A stretch of 64,000 bases of DNA from Actinoplanes sp. NBC_00393 (lineage in GTDB: Bacteria > Actinomycetota > Actinomycetes > Mycobacteriales > Micromonosporaceae): positions 6,404,501 through 6,468,500 of the forward strand of contig NZ_CP107942.1 in NCBI RefSeq assembly GCF_036053395.1, given 5' to 3'. The notes beneath the pieces are model-generated. The model searched no databases, had not been told where the DNA came from, and saw only the letters and a program-made list of their open reading frames with translations. Positions 40,517-49,097 of this stretch are shown here, piece by piece. The translations under genes were made by a program, and so were the position numbers. Position 1 is the first letter of the stretch. Every line of letters starts with the position of its first letter.

Positions 40517-41476
40517 ATGGGAAGCGGACGCTGGTCAACTGATGTCTACACCGCGGCGGCCGACTACCGGGCCGCCCGTGGGCAGAGCGCTTTCGCCTAC
40601 AGCGACGGCGGCGCCCGTACGGTGCATCCCGATCTTGATCCGCAGGGTGTTTTCATGCGGGAGAGCCGGGATTCCGATGAGCACCCGTTCAGTACGCCGA
40701 TCGCCGTCCTTTTCGACGTGACCGGATCGATGGGTAACGTGCCGCGGGTCCTGCAGACCAAACTGCCGCAATTGCTGGGCCTGCTGACCAGGAAGAACTA
40801 TGCGATCGATCCGCAGCTGATGTTCGGCGCGATCGGGGATGCCACCTGTGACCGGGCGCCGCTGCAGATCGGGCAGTTCGAGTCGGACAACCGGATGGAC
40901 GACGACCTCGCCAATATCGTCCTGGAGGGCGGCGGTGGCGGGCAGAAGCGCGAGTCCTACGAACTGGCGCTCTATTTCATGGCCCGGCACACGATCCTCG
41001 ACTCGATGATCAACCGGGGCCGGCGCGGTTATCTGTTCATCATCGGCGACGAGATGCCGTACCCGTGGGTGAAGCCGGGCGAGGTCAAGGCGGTCATCGG
41101 AGATGAACTGCCGAGGAAGATCGCCACTGAGGACATCCTGCACGAGCTGCAGCGCAAGTTCGACGTCTATTACATTCTGCCGACCGCGGCCGGCTGGGGC
41201 GGCGACAAGGAGGTGCTGGCCCGCTGGAAGTCGCTGCTCGGCCAGAACGTGCTGGAACTCGACGATCTGGACGCGGTGTGCGAGACGATCGCGCTGACGG
41301 TCGGTCTCGGCGAGGACGCCATCGATCTGGACGAGGGCATCGCCGATCTGTCCGACGTCGGTTCGGTGGCGGGTGGTTCGGTCGGCCGGGCGCTGGCCAG
41401 GCTGCCGCGCAACCCGGTGGTCCGCGACGCGCCCTTCGAGATCACCGCCGGCCCCAGCGGCAACCAGCGGCTGTGA
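40517..41476 (+). CDS. VWA-domain protein of the Nudix/J-domain operon
   Basis: This is a 319-residue soluble protein. The VWA MIDAS motif is DVTGSMG (about residues 67-73), preceded by TPIAVLF. Further metal or fold positions appear in GAIGDATCD, LEGGGGGQKRESYELALYFM and GYLFIIGDEMPYPW. It ends in an acidic stretch (LGEDAIDLDEGIADLSDVG) and a basic tail. It is related only distantly to the VWA gene at 26159. The ATG at 40517 has GAGGAGG about 7 bases upstream, 11 bases after the J-domain gene. It likely works with the J-domain/pseudokinase protein as a ligand-binding or scaffold subunit. Confidence 0.88.
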   Translation: MGSGRWSTDVYTAAADYRAARGQSAFAYSDGGARTVHPDLDPQGVFMRESRDSDEHPFSTPIAVLFDVTGSMGNVPRVLQTKLPQLLGLLTRKNYAIDPQLMFGAIGDATCDRAPLQIGQFESDNRMDDDLANIVLEGGGGGQKRESYELALYFMARHTILDSMINRGRRGYLFIIGDEMPYPWVKPGEVKAVIGDELPRKIATEDILHELQRKFDVYYILPTAAGWGGDKEVLARWKSLLGQNVLELDDLDAVCETIALTVGLGEDAIDLDEGIADLSDVGSVAGGSVGRALARLPRNPVVRDAPFEITAGPSGNQRL

Positions 41477-41504
41477 AGCGCCTCGCCGAAGGGAGCCGCC
41501 GGCT

Positions 41505-42698
41505 GTGAGCGGCGAGCACGTCGCGGTCGTTGATCTCGGTTACGGTGACGCCGGCAAGGGCACGGTCGTCGACGCGCTCTGCGCCGAACGGGAGATCAGC
41601 GCGGTCATCAGGTTCAACGGCGGCGCGCAGGCCGCGCACAACGTGATCACCGAGGACGGCCGGCACCACACCTTCGCCCAGTTCGGCTCCGGCACGCTGC
41701 GTGGCGTCCCGACTCATCTCACCCGCTTCTGCGTGGTCGATCCGCTCGCGCTGGCCGCCGAGGCGAAGGCGTTGGGCAACCCCTTTCACCTGCTCACGGT
41801 GGATGGGGACGCCCTGCTCGCCACTCCGTGGCATCGCGCCGCGAATCAACGAAACAGGGCAACGCGACGTCACGGTACGTGCGGCATGGGCATCGGAGAA
41901 ACGATGGCGTACGCCCTACGCGCTCCCGATGCCCCCAGGATCGCCGACACCCTCCGGCCGGGTCGTCTGCGGCGCCGCCTAGCGGCTGTCCGCGACGCCC
42001 TCGGCGACTGCGAGTTCCCGCTCGACGACGTGGTCGACGCGTTCACCGCCTTCGCCCGAACAGTCCGCATCGTCCACGACGACCACACCGACCGCCTGCT
42101 CGCCGAGGGTCCGTGCGTCTTCGAGGGCGCCCAGGGTGTCCTGCTCGACGAGTGGCACGGCTGGCATCCGCACACCACCTGGTCGACGACCACCTTCGAC
42201 AATGTCGCCGCGCTCTGCCCCGCGTTCCGCAGGCTCGGGGTGGTCCGCACCTACACCACCCGGCACGGCCCCGGCCCGTTCGTCACCGAGGCACCCGAGC
42301 TGGACCTGCCCGAGGCGCACAACGGCCGCGACGCCTGGCAGGGCGCCTTCCGGACCGGCCACTTCGATGCCGTCGCCCACCGGTACGCCATGGAGGTGAC
42401 CGGCGGCGTCGACGCGCTCGCGGTGACCCACCTGGACGTCCCGGACCGGTGCCCCGATCTACGGATCTGCCCGTCCTACCGGGTCGACGGCGAGTCCTGG
42501 GACCGGATCGTTCCCGGCCCGCCCCGCGATCTGGATTACCAGGAGCGGATCGGCCGGCGGCTGCTGCGGGCCCGCCCGGAATCCCTCTACCGCCCGGACG
42601 ACTGGGCCGCCGAGATCTCCGATCTCCTGAATGCGCCGGTGGTCCTCGAGTCGCACGGCCCGACCACCCGGGACAAGCGCCACCGCGCATTTACGTGA
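41505..42698 (+). CDS. Diverged adenylosuccinate-synthetase-like enzyme
   Basis: This is a 397-residue protein of the PurA fold. The P-loop GYGDAGKG keeps the catalytic aspartate (D15), and NGGAQAAHNV keeps the catalytic histidine (H45). Also present are CGMGIGETM, EGAQGVLLDEWHGWHP (compare the EGAQGTLLD motif of PurA) and TRHGPGPFVTE (compare TRVGEGPFPTE). PurA joins IMP and aspartate with GTP. This copy is shorter than PurA and changed at the loops, so the substrate may be another purine nucleotide. It is the last gene of the Nudix operon and would not be the housekeeping purA. The GTG at 41505 has GGGAG 9 bases upstream. Confidence 0.85.
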   Translation: MSGEHVAVVDLGYGDAGKGTVVDALCAEREISAVIRFNGGAQAAHNVITEDGRHHTFAQFGSGTLRGVPTHLTRFCVVDPLALAAEAKALGNPFHLLTVDGDALLATPWHRAANQRNRATRRHGTCGMGIGETMAYALRAPDAPRIADTLRPGRLRRRLAAVRDALGDCEFPLDDVVDAFTAFARTVRIVHDDHTDRLLAEGPCVFEGAQGVLLDEWHGWHPHTTWSTTTFDNVAALCPAFRRLGVVRTYTTRHGPGPFVTEAPELDLPEAHNGRDAWQGAFRTGHFDAVAHRYAMEVTGGVDALAVTHLDVPDRCPDLRICPSYRVDGESWDRIVPGPPRDLDYQERIGRRLLRARPESLYRPDDWAAEISDLLNAPVVLESHGPTTRDKRHRAFT

Positions 42699-42866
42699 CT
42701 AATTCGAACCGGATTACCTCCGGGCAACAAATAGCGTTACCCTCCGAAAAGAGCCAGAAACCGAGATCCAATCGCAGCCACTCGAGAAACCGGACACGAG
42801 CGGACAAAAGCCCCGTAAACTCGGCCCAGCGGCGGTTTTCGATCTTCAAAGAATGGTCATGAATTG

Positions 42867-42885
42867 TTAGGGCTGCCTTACCTAA
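42867..42885. promoter_or_regulatory. Iron box (IdeR/DmdR/DtxR-type operator), copy 1
   Basis: TTAGGGCTGCCTTACCTAA matches the 19-bp dyad TTAGGTTAGGCTAACCTAA used by IdeR and DmdR proteins in both outer arms and most inner positions. Confidence 0.7.
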
Positions 42886-42891
42886 CGGCTC

Positions 42892-42910
42892 GAAAGTAAG
42901 CCTTACCTAA
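42892..42910. promoter_or_regulatory. Iron box, copy 2
   Basis: GAAAGTAAGCCTTACCTAA; read in reverse it is TTAGGTAAGGCTTACTTTC, with one strong half-site. It is 25 bases from copy 1, centre to centre, so two dimers could bind on related faces of the helix. Confidence 0.6.
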
Positions 42911-43013
42911 TGAGATGAATCTTTATGACAACATCAATTGGATAAGTGGAAACGAGCCTGGAACGGGGTTATGGTCGGCACGAGGCCAATAACCATCAGG
43001 GGAGCTGGTAACC

Positions 43014-43307
43014 GTGACGCAGATGATGAACATGCCCCGCGTGCAGACCTGTACCGTCGCCGAATGCGGGTACAACCACGACGGCTGTACCGCCTTCGCG
43101 ATCACCATCGGCAGCATGCAGACCGCCGAGTGCGACACCTTCATCAACTCCGGCGAGCAGGGCGGCATGGGCGTGGCCACCGCACAGGTCGGCGCCTGCA
43201 AGCGCGCCGACTGCACGTACAACGAGAACCTGGAGTGCCGGGCCCCGGCGATCACCGTGGGCGCCTCCGCCGACAAGGCCGACTGCCTGACGTATTCGAA
43301 GGGCTGA
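43014..43307 (+). CDS. DUF1540 protein, cysteine-rich small metal-binding protein
   Basis: This is a 97-residue protein made of two DUF1540 units. Unit 1 has CTVAECGYNHDGCTAFAITIG and a final cysteine in AECDTF. Unit 2 has CKRADCTYNENLECRAPAITVG and ADCLTY. Each unit has four cysteines in the spacing C-x4-C-x6/7-C-x15/18-C, typical of metal binding. The GTG at 43014 has GGGGAG about 9 bases upstream. Two iron boxes about 105-150 bases upstream imply repression by an IdeR/DmdR regulator when iron is plentiful. The protein may store or buffer a metal under iron starvation; that role is inference. A strong terminator follows. Confidence 0.88.
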   Translation: MTQMMNMPRVQTCTVAECGYNHDGCTAFAITIGSMQTAECDTFINSGEQGGMGVATAQVGACKRADCTYNENLECRAPAITVGASADKADCLTYSKG

Positions 43308-43324
43308 GTCGCCAGCGATTCTTC

Positions 43325-43360
43325 CGGGCCCGCCACCTTCCCCGTGAGGTGGCGGGCCCG
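43325..43360 (+). terminator. Perfect 14-bp hairpin after DUF1540
   Basis: CGGGCCCGCCACCT and AGGTGGCGGGCCCG flank an 8-base loop, 17 bases after the stop. Confidence 0.85.
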
Positions 43361-43387
43361 TTGCGTACGCCGTACGTCCTACCAGGA

Positions 43388-43407
43388 AATACGCTTCCGG
43401 GCGTATT
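43388..43407. promoter_or_regulatory. Palindrome upstream of the DUF6220/multicopper oxidase operon
   Basis: AATACGC-N6-GCGTATT, perfect 7-bp arms, 60 bases before the GTG at 43468. It is a candidate operator; the binding protein is unknown, and copper control would fit the oxidase gene downstream. Confidence 0.45.
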
Positions 43408-43467
43408 GCCTGCCCCGTCGCCGCGGACCGATGCTGAGGTGGTCCGGCACGAAGGGGGAAAAGTCCG

Positions 43468-43902
43468 GTGCGTACTGCTTATCGCATTCTCGCCATGCTC
43501 ATCTCGATCGGCGTCGTCGTCCAGGCCGCCGTCATCGCCGGCGCCTGGTTCCTGGTCCTCAACGACCTCGACTCGGGCACCGTCCTGGACAAGAACTCCG
43601 AGAGCAACTGGGCGCACGTCCTGCACGGGCAGATCGGCGTACTGGTCATGCCGTTGCTGGCCCTGGTCCTGCTGATCGTCTCGTTCTTCGCCCGGATCCC
43701 GGGCGGCATCAAGTGGGCCGCAATCACCCTCGGCGTGACCGTCCTGCAGGTCGTCCTGGCCTTCGCCGGCTTCGCGGCCCCGCTTCTCGGCCTGCTGCAC
43801 GGGGTCAACGCGTTCGCGCTGGCCGGGGTCGCCGGCGTCGCCGCCCGCAAGGCCCGCGAGGCCGGCACCCCGGCTCCGGCCCAGCCGGCCACTGTCTCTT
43901 GA
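43468..43902 (+). CDS. DUF6220 membrane protein
   Basis: This is a 144-residue membrane protein with four hydrophobic segments: ILAMLISIGVVVQAAVIAGAWFLVL, the stretch around VLVMPLLALVLLIVSFF, ITLGVTVLQVVLAFAGFAA and LHGVNAFALAGVAGVAA. Histidines in WAHVLHGQIG and LLHGVNAF could bind heme or copper. It matches what I know as DUF6220. The GTG at 43468 has AAGGGGGA upstream. Its stop overlaps the TTG start of the multicopper oxidase, so the two are coupled and probably act together at the membrane. Confidence 0.8.
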   Translation: MRTAYRILAMLISIGVVVQAAVIAGAWFLVLNDLDSGTVLDKNSESNWAHVLHGQIGVLVMPLLALVLLIVSFFARIPGGIKWAAITLGVTVLQVVLAFAGFAAPLLGLLHGVNAFALAGVAGVAARKAREAGTPAPAQPATVS

Positions 43903-45317
43903 GTACCCGGACCGCCAGCGCCAGCACCCGGACGAGGACCGCCGGCGCCAGCACCCGGACCAGGGCCGCCATCGCCACGGTGGCGGCCCTCGCCGTGCTC
44001 GGGCCGCTCGGCTGGTTCTGGTACGACAGCCTGGTCCCCGGCACCTACGACATGGCCGCCATGGGACAACCCGACTACGGCGGCGGCCCGGCGGTCGATC
44101 ACCAGCACACCGGTGGGATCAGCGTCGCGGATCTGCGCGGCCCGTCCGGACCACCCGCGGTCGACGTCACCCTCACCGCCCGGCAGGACGGTGACGCGTA
44201 CACGATCAACGGCTCCTCCCCCGGCCCGGAGATCCGCGCTCGGCAGGGCGACCTGGTCCAGGTGAAGCTGGTCAACGAGTCGGTGCCGGCCGGGGTGACC
44301 CTGCACTGGCACGGCGTCGACGTGCCGAACGGCGAGGACGGCGTCGCCGGCATCACCCAGGACGCGGTCGCTCCCGGCCGTAGTCACGTGTACAGGTTCG
44401 TCGCCCGGGACGCGGGCACCTACTGGTACCACTCCCACCAGGTCTCGCACGAGCAGGTCCGGGGTGGACTGTTCGGCGCGCTGGTGATCAATCCCGGACC
44501 ACGGGACCGGGTCGTCCAGGTTCACACCTATCAGGGCCGCCGGACGATCAACGGGAAGCCGGGCGTCTCGGAGCTGCCGGTCGGCGTCGGACGACTCCGG
44601 GTGATCAACACGGATGCCGGGCCGATCCGGGTCTGGGCGAGCACCGCGTACCGGGTGGTGGCGGTGGACGGGCGCGACGTGCACCGGCCTACGCCGATCA
44701 CCGGCCGGGCGGTCCTGGTCACCGCGGGCGGCCGGGTCGATCTGGAACTCGCCGCGCCGGGCCGGGTCGATGTCGGCGGCGGCGCCGCCATCGGATCGGG
44801 GGCGGCCTCCGCCGAGCCGCGCGAGCTGGTCGACCTTCTGGCGTACGGGTCACCCGCGCCGATCGACTTCGACCCCCAGACGGCCACCCGCGTCTTCGAT
44901 TACCGGATCGGCCAGCGGATCGGCTTCCTCGACGGGATGCCCGGCATGTGGTGGACGGTGAACGGCCGGCTCTTCCCGGACGTCCCGATGTTCATGGTCC
45001 GCACCGGCGACGTGGTCCGGATGACCATCCGCAACGTCAGCGGCGAGGTCCACCCGATGCACCTGCACGGCCACCACGCCGTGGTGCTCAGCCGCAACGG
45101 GGTGGCCGCGACCGGCAGCCCGTGGTGGATCGACTCGCTGGACGTGGCCGACGGCGACCGGTACGAGATCGCCTTCGTCGCCGACAACCCCGGGATCTGG
45201 GCCGACCACTGCCACAACCTCGAGCACGTCCCGGAGGGGTTGACCGCGCATCTGGCGTACGCCGGCGTGAGTACGCCGTACCGGGTCGGCGGCGACGCCG
45301 GCAACGTGCCCGAGTGA
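43899..45317 (+). CDS. Membrane-anchored multicopper oxidase
   Basis: This is a 472-residue protein with an Arg/Thr/Ser-rich N-terminus and one membrane segment at about residues 24-42 (AIATVAALAVLGPLGWFWY). The copper-binding motifs of the laccase/CueO/nitrite-reductase-like superfamily are all present: HWHG (H136, H138), WYHSH (H178, H180), HPMHLHGHH near the C-terminus and HCHNLEHVPEG. It should oxidise a substrate outside the cell with oxygen as acceptor. The likely start is the TTG at 43899, which overlaps the DUF6220 stop (TTGA). The first ATG lies after the membrane segment, so it would lose the anchor. The substrate cannot be read from sequence. Confidence 0.88.
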   Translation: MSTRTASASTRTRTAGASTRTRAAIATVAALAVLGPLGWFWYDSLVPGTYDMAAMGQPDYGGGPAVDHQHTGGISVADLRGPSGPPAVDVTLTARQDGDAYTINGSSPGPEIRARQGDLVQVKLVNESVPAGVTLHWHGVDVPNGEDGVAGITQDAVAPGRSHVYRFVARDAGTYWYHSHQVSHEQVRGGLFGALVINPGPRDRVVQVHTYQGRRTINGKPGVSELPVGVGRLRVINTDAGPIRVWASTAYRVVAVDGRDVHRPTPITGRAVLVTAGGRVDLELAAPGRVDVGGGAAIGSGAASAEPRELVDLLAYGSPAPIDFDPQTATRVFDYRIGQRIGFLDGMPGMWWTVNGRLFPDVPMFMVRTGDVVRMTIRNVSGEVHPMHLHGHHAVVLSRNGVAATGSPWWIDSLDVADGDRYEIAFVADNPGIWADHCHNLEHVPEGLTAHLAYAGVSTPYRVGGDAGNVPE

Positions 45318-45422
45318 CCGCACCGAAGCCGCACCCGATCTCGTCCACGACCGCACTTCTCCCTGCCCACAGTTGCCGATGCGGGGCCGGGTGGCGCCGC
45401 CTTCCGGTGAGAGGTGGACGGG

Positions 45423-47357
45423 ATGAGGCGCGGATACATCGCGGGCGCACTGGCGGCGCTGACGGTCGCGGGCGTGGGCGCCCTCGCCCTACCCGCCGGC
45501 ACCGCGGACTGGGCACCGGTCACCTACGGGCTGTCGGCGAGCCCGGACGAGATGCTGCCGGCCGTGATCTCCCCCGCCCGGCCGGCCCGGGTGGTCAGCA
45601 CCACGCTGGACCTCGACGGCCGTCCGGTCGTCACCGTTCAAGAGGCCACTGACCGGGACGACGCCGCCGGCCTCGTCCGTACCGCGCAACAGGCGAGGAA
45701 CGCCGTGGGCGTCGAGGTCGACGCCGTGGTCGAGGCCGCCGGCTCCGACCCGCAGCGCTCGGCGCAATGGGACCTGGACACCATGCGGGTCCCGGAGGCC
45801 TGGCAGCGGTCGACCGGCGCCGGCGTGACCGTCGCCGTCGTCGACAGCGGGGTGGACGACACCCACCCGGACCTGATCGGGCAGGTGCTGCCCGGATACA
45901 ACGCGATCACCGACGCGCCCGGCGGCACCACCGACGAGAACGGGCACGGCACCCACGTCGCCGGCACCATCGCGGCGCTCACCGGCAACGGTACGGGCGT
46001 CGCGTCCGTCGCCCCGGACGCCCGGATCCTGCCGGTGAAGGTTCTCGGCGCCGACAACCGGGGCTGGACCTCCGACTTCGCCGAGGGCGTCGTCTGGGCC
46101 GCCGACCACGGCGCCCAGGTGATCAACATGTCGCTGGGCTCGACGACGCAGACCGGGGCGGTGTCGACTGCGATCGACTACGCCCGCAGCCGGAACGTGG
46201 TGGTGGTCGCCTCGGCCGGGAACAGCCGTGCGCAGGGTAGCCCGACGAACTATCCGGCCGCCGACGCGGGCGTGATCGGGGTGGCCGCCACCGACTCGGC
46301 CGACATCGTCGCGAGCTACTCCAACGCCGGTAATTACGTGGACGTCGCGGCGCCGGGCAGCGGCATTCTGAGCACTGTGCCGCAGGGCGGTTACGCGTAC
46401 TACAACGGCACCTCGATGGCGGCGCCGCACGTATCGGCCGTGGCCGCGCTGCTGGTCGCGAGCCGGCCGGGCATCACGCCGGACCAGGTGGAGAGTGCGC
46501 TGACCAGCTCCGCGGTGGACCGGGGCGCGCCGGGCAAGGATGTGGACTACGGCTACGGGCGGGTTGACGCGGCGGGGGCGCTCGAGGCCGTCGCGCCCAC
46601 GTCCCCGCCGGTCACTTCCGTGCCGGAGAGCAGCGCGCCGACGACCGCACCGCCGGCCAGCAGCGCGCCGACGACCGCGCCGCCGGTGACCAGCGCGCCG
46701 GAGCCGACGGTGACCACGGAGCCGACGACCCAGCCGACTACGGAGCCGCCGACCGCGGAACCGACCAGCCCGACGCCCACCAGCAGCCCGACGCCAAAGC
46801 CAACACCGACGCCGACACCGACGCCCGCCCCGACCCGCCCGGTGGTCACCGCGAACGTGTCCACCAAACAGGTCGGCTACGGGATGACGACCAGGACGGT
46901 GTTCACGGTCGCTGCGGGCGGAACGGCGTGGGCGGCCCAGCCTGTGTCGGTCTGCTACTCGGCCGTCGGAGGCAGGTGGACCTGCACTCCGGCCACCACC
47001 ACCACGGCGGGCACGTACACCTACACCAGGAAGGCCACCGGCGCCTTCCGGGTCCGGTTGGCCGCGGCCGCCACCAGCACCAACACGGCGGCGTCGGACA
47101 TCGCGATCTACACCGTGAAGGCGACGGTGGCCGTGGCCCGCGCCGGTAAGGGCACGCTGACCGTCCGCGTCACCGGGGCCACCGGACAGAAGGTGACGGT
47201 CCAGCGCTACACCGGCGGCAAATGGAAGACCGCGAAGACGTACGCCGCAGTCACCAGTCGCAAGGTGACCGGCCTGGCCGCCGGCGGGAGGTACCGGGTG
47301 GTGGTGGCCGGCACGGCCGCCGTGCAGGGTGTCACCAGCGGAACAGTCCGGGCCTGA
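45423..47357 (+). CDS. Secreted subtilisin-like serine protease (S8), second copy
   Basis: This is a 644-residue exported protease closely related to the S8 gene at 30157-32073, with the same signal and prodomain layout (WAPVTYGLSASP). The triad is D141 (VAVVDSGVD), H175 (GHGTHVAG) and S331 (NGTSMAAPH). A Thr/Pro/Ser-rich linker of about 90 residues separates it from the shared C-terminal region (QRYTGGKWKTAKTYAA, YRVVVAGTAAVQ). The ATG at 45423 has GAGAGG 8 bases upstream; a GTG at 45414 is less well placed. It ends exactly where the convergent AAA gene ends, so no terminator separates them. Probably secreted for protein digestion or processing at the surface. Confidence 0.93.
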   Translation: MRRGYIAGALAALTVAGVGALALPAGTADWAPVTYGLSASPDEMLPAVISPARPARVVSTTLDLDGRPVVTVQEATDRDDAAGLVRTAQQARNAVGVEVDAVVEAAGSDPQRSAQWDLDTMRVPEAWQRSTGAGVTVAVVDSGVDDTHPDLIGQVLPGYNAITDAPGGTTDENGHGTHVAGTIAALTGNGTGVASVAPDARILPVKVLGADNRGWTSDFAEGVVWAADHGAQVINMSLGSTTQTGAVSTAIDYARSRNVVVVASAGNSRAQGSPTNYPAADAGVIGVAATDSADIVASYSNAGNYVDVAAPGSGILSTVPQGGYAYYNGTSMAAPHVSAVAALLVASRPGITPDQVESALTSSAVDRGAPGKDVDYGYGRVDAAGALEAVAPTSPPVTSVPESSAPTTAPPASSAPTTAPPVTSAPEPTVTTEPTTQPTTEPPTAEPTSPTPTSSPTPKPTPTPTPTPAPTRPVVTANVSTKQVGYGMTTRTVFTVAAGGTAWAAQPVSVCYSAVGGRWTCTPATTTTAGTYTYTRKATGAFRVRLAAAATSTNTAASDIAIYTVKATVAVARAGKGTLTVRVTGATGQKVTVQRYTGGKWKTAKTYAAVTSRKVTGLAAGGRYRVVVAGTAAVQGVTSGTVRA

Positions 47358-48488
47358 TCAGAGGTACATACCGCCGATCGGCGACTCCTGCTTCGGGACG
47401 GTCACCGGTGCGGCGCCGGTCTTGAGGGCGTAGAGCTCGGCGAGGGTGGCGCCGTCCGGCCCGACCCCGGCGGACGAGCCCAGCCAGGAGACCGACTCCG
47501 CGTACGACAAGCGGCCCACCTCGATGCTGGCCAGGCACCGGCCGGGCCGGATCACGGCGGGGTGCAGCGCGGACAGGTCCTCGTTCGTGGTGATCGCGAT
47601 GAGCGCGTTGCGGCCCTGCCCGAGCAGACCGTCGGTGAGGTTGAGCAGCCGGGACAGCGCCTGCCCGGCGCTCGACTTGGCCTCGCCGCGGATCAGCTCG
47701 TCGCAGTCCTCCAGCATCAGCAGCCGCCACTTCTGGGTGCCGTCGTCGCTGCCCAGAGCCACATTCATCAGGTACGCCGGGTCGGCGAAGAGCCGCTCCG
47801 GGTCGAGCACGCAGTCGACCTGGCACCAGGCCCGCCACTGCTGCGCGAGGGCCCGCAGGGCGGTCGTCTTGCCGGTGCCCGGCTCGCCGTGCAGCAGCAG
47901 GAGCCGGCCGTTGACCGCGGAACCGTCGAGCGTCATGAGCCGCTCGAGGGTGTCGGCGACCGGCCCGGCGTAGTTGCTGCGGATCTCGGCCCACGGCGTG
48001 GCGCCGATCTCCCGCTCGGTACGCCGCGGCCCGTGCGGCCCCTGATGCCAGAAACCGATCGGCACGCTGTCGGCCACCGGCTCCGGCTCGTCGCAGGCGT
48101 CCGCGACCACCTCGGCGAGCACCTGATCGGCCAGGTCAGCGCTGATCGCGGTGACCTCGACCCGGGCCCGCCGGCTCTGCTTCCACCGGGTGACGTGCAG
48201 CGACCAGCCCTCGCCGACGCTGAGCCGGCCGTGCCCGTCGTCGTCCTTGGCCTCGCGGACCAGCCGGGCGCCCGGGATGGTCAGCGGCGCCTCGGCCCGC
48301 AGGTTCTCCAGGAACTTGGTCCGCCCGAACGGCTCGCGGCCGGTGACGAACGCGTCGAGGGCCAGCAGGTCGACGACGTCCACCAGCCGGTCGTCGTCAT
48401 CGACGGAACCCGCCAGCGGCAGCGAAAACCCGGCCGGCTCGGCCGGACGGCCGGCGGCCCGGTCCACGGACTGGTGCGGTACGCGCAT
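47358..48488 (-). CDS. AAA ATPase with DUF5925 N-terminal domain
   Basis: This is a 376-residue protein. The N-terminal half (DDRLVDVVDLLALDAFVTGREP and on) fits DUF5925. The C-terminal AAA domain has Walker A LHGEPGTGKTT, Walker B LLMLEDCDEL, sensor 1 ALIAITTNEDLS and the arginine region AVIRPGRCLAS, as in FtsH/CbxX-type AAA proteins. The role is unknown; such proteins are widespread in actinomycetes. The frame is open to 48551, but the ATG at 48488 with GGAACG just before it seems the better start. It is flanked by a convergent protease and, 63 bases upstream, a Ddn-like gene on the same strand. Confidence 0.8.
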   Translation of the reverse strand: MRVPHQSVDRAAGRPAEPAGFSLPLAGSVDDDDRLVDVVDLLALDAFVTGREPFGRTKFLENLRAEAPLTIPGARLVREAKDDDGHGRLSVGEGWSLHVTRWKQSRRARVEVTAISADLADQVLAEVVADACDEPEPVADSVPIGFWHQGPHGPRRTEREIGATPWAEIRSNYAGPVADTLERLMTLDGSAVNGRLLLLHGEPGTGKTTALRALAQQWRAWCQVDCVLDPERLFADPAYLMNVALGSDDGTQKWRLLMLEDCDELIRGEAKSSAGQALSRLLNLTDGLLGQGRNALIAITTNEDLSALHPAVIRPGRCLASIEVGRLSYAESVSWLGSSAGVGPDGATLAELYALKTGAAPVTVPKQESPIGGMYL

Positions 48489-48551
48489 CGTTCCATGATC
48501 CGGGCCGACCGGCCGATCGGCATCCCGTTTTCCCACCGTAGAGTGCGTCAC

Positions 48552-48986
48552 TCAGCGGCGTGTGAGGACGAACACGGGGATCAACCGGTCGGTCTTGGTC
48601 TGGTACTCCGCGTACGGCGGGTAGGCGGCGACTGACCGCTCCCACCAGATCGCCCGCTCCTCGCCGGTGACCTCCCGGACCGTGTAGTCGTGCTTCTCCC
48701 CACCGTCCTGGAGCTCGACGTGCGGGTTCTTGCGGATGTTGTAGACCCAGACCGGGTTCTTCGGGGCGCCGCCGAGTGATCCGACGACCGCGTACTCCCC
48801 CTCGTGCTCCACCCTCATCAGGGCGGTCTTGCGCAACTGGCCGGTCTTCGCCCCGACGCTCGTCAGCACGATGATCGGCCGATCCATGATGGTGTTCGCC
48901 TCGGCGCCATCAGTCGCCTCGTACTTCTCCGCCTGCTTGCGTGCCCAGTCGGACGTGCTGGGCGCGTACTCACCAGTCAACGGCAT
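48552..48986 (-). CDS. F420-dependent Ddn-like oxidoreductase (nitroreductase family)
   Basis: This is a 144-residue protein of the deazaflavin-dependent (Ddn/FDOR-B type) nitroreductase family. It shows [42 protein letters not shown] and the C-terminal [18 protein letters not shown], which are typical. These enzymes use reduced F420 to reduce quinones or nitro compounds and are found in F420-making actinobacteria. The ATG at 48986 was kept. It is divergent from the third S8 protease with 111 bases between starts, so the promoters lie face to face. Confidence 0.88.
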   Translation of the reverse strand: MPLTGEYAPSTSDWARKQAEKYEATDGAEANTIMDRPIIVLTSVGAKTGQLRKTALMRVEHEGEYAVVGSLGGAPKNPVWVYNIRKNPHVELQDGGEKHDYTVREVTGEERAIWWERSVAAYPPYAEYQTKTDRLIPVFVLTRR

Positions 48987-49097
48987 GATCCCGAGTCTAC
49001 GACCGCACCCGGACCGCTACCGTTCCCTGCCCGCAACGCACTCCGCCCGCCGGACCTTTGCCGAAGGACCCCGGATCGACGAGCGGAGGACAGGGCA

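Larger units (their letters stand above)
42699..43013. other. Regulatory region upstream of the DUF1540 gene
   Basis: No gene is seen. The stretch is clearly less GC-rich than its neighbours and contains two iron-box-like elements at 42867-42910, then AT-rich DNA and a short leader before the GTG at 43014. Confidence 0.65.
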
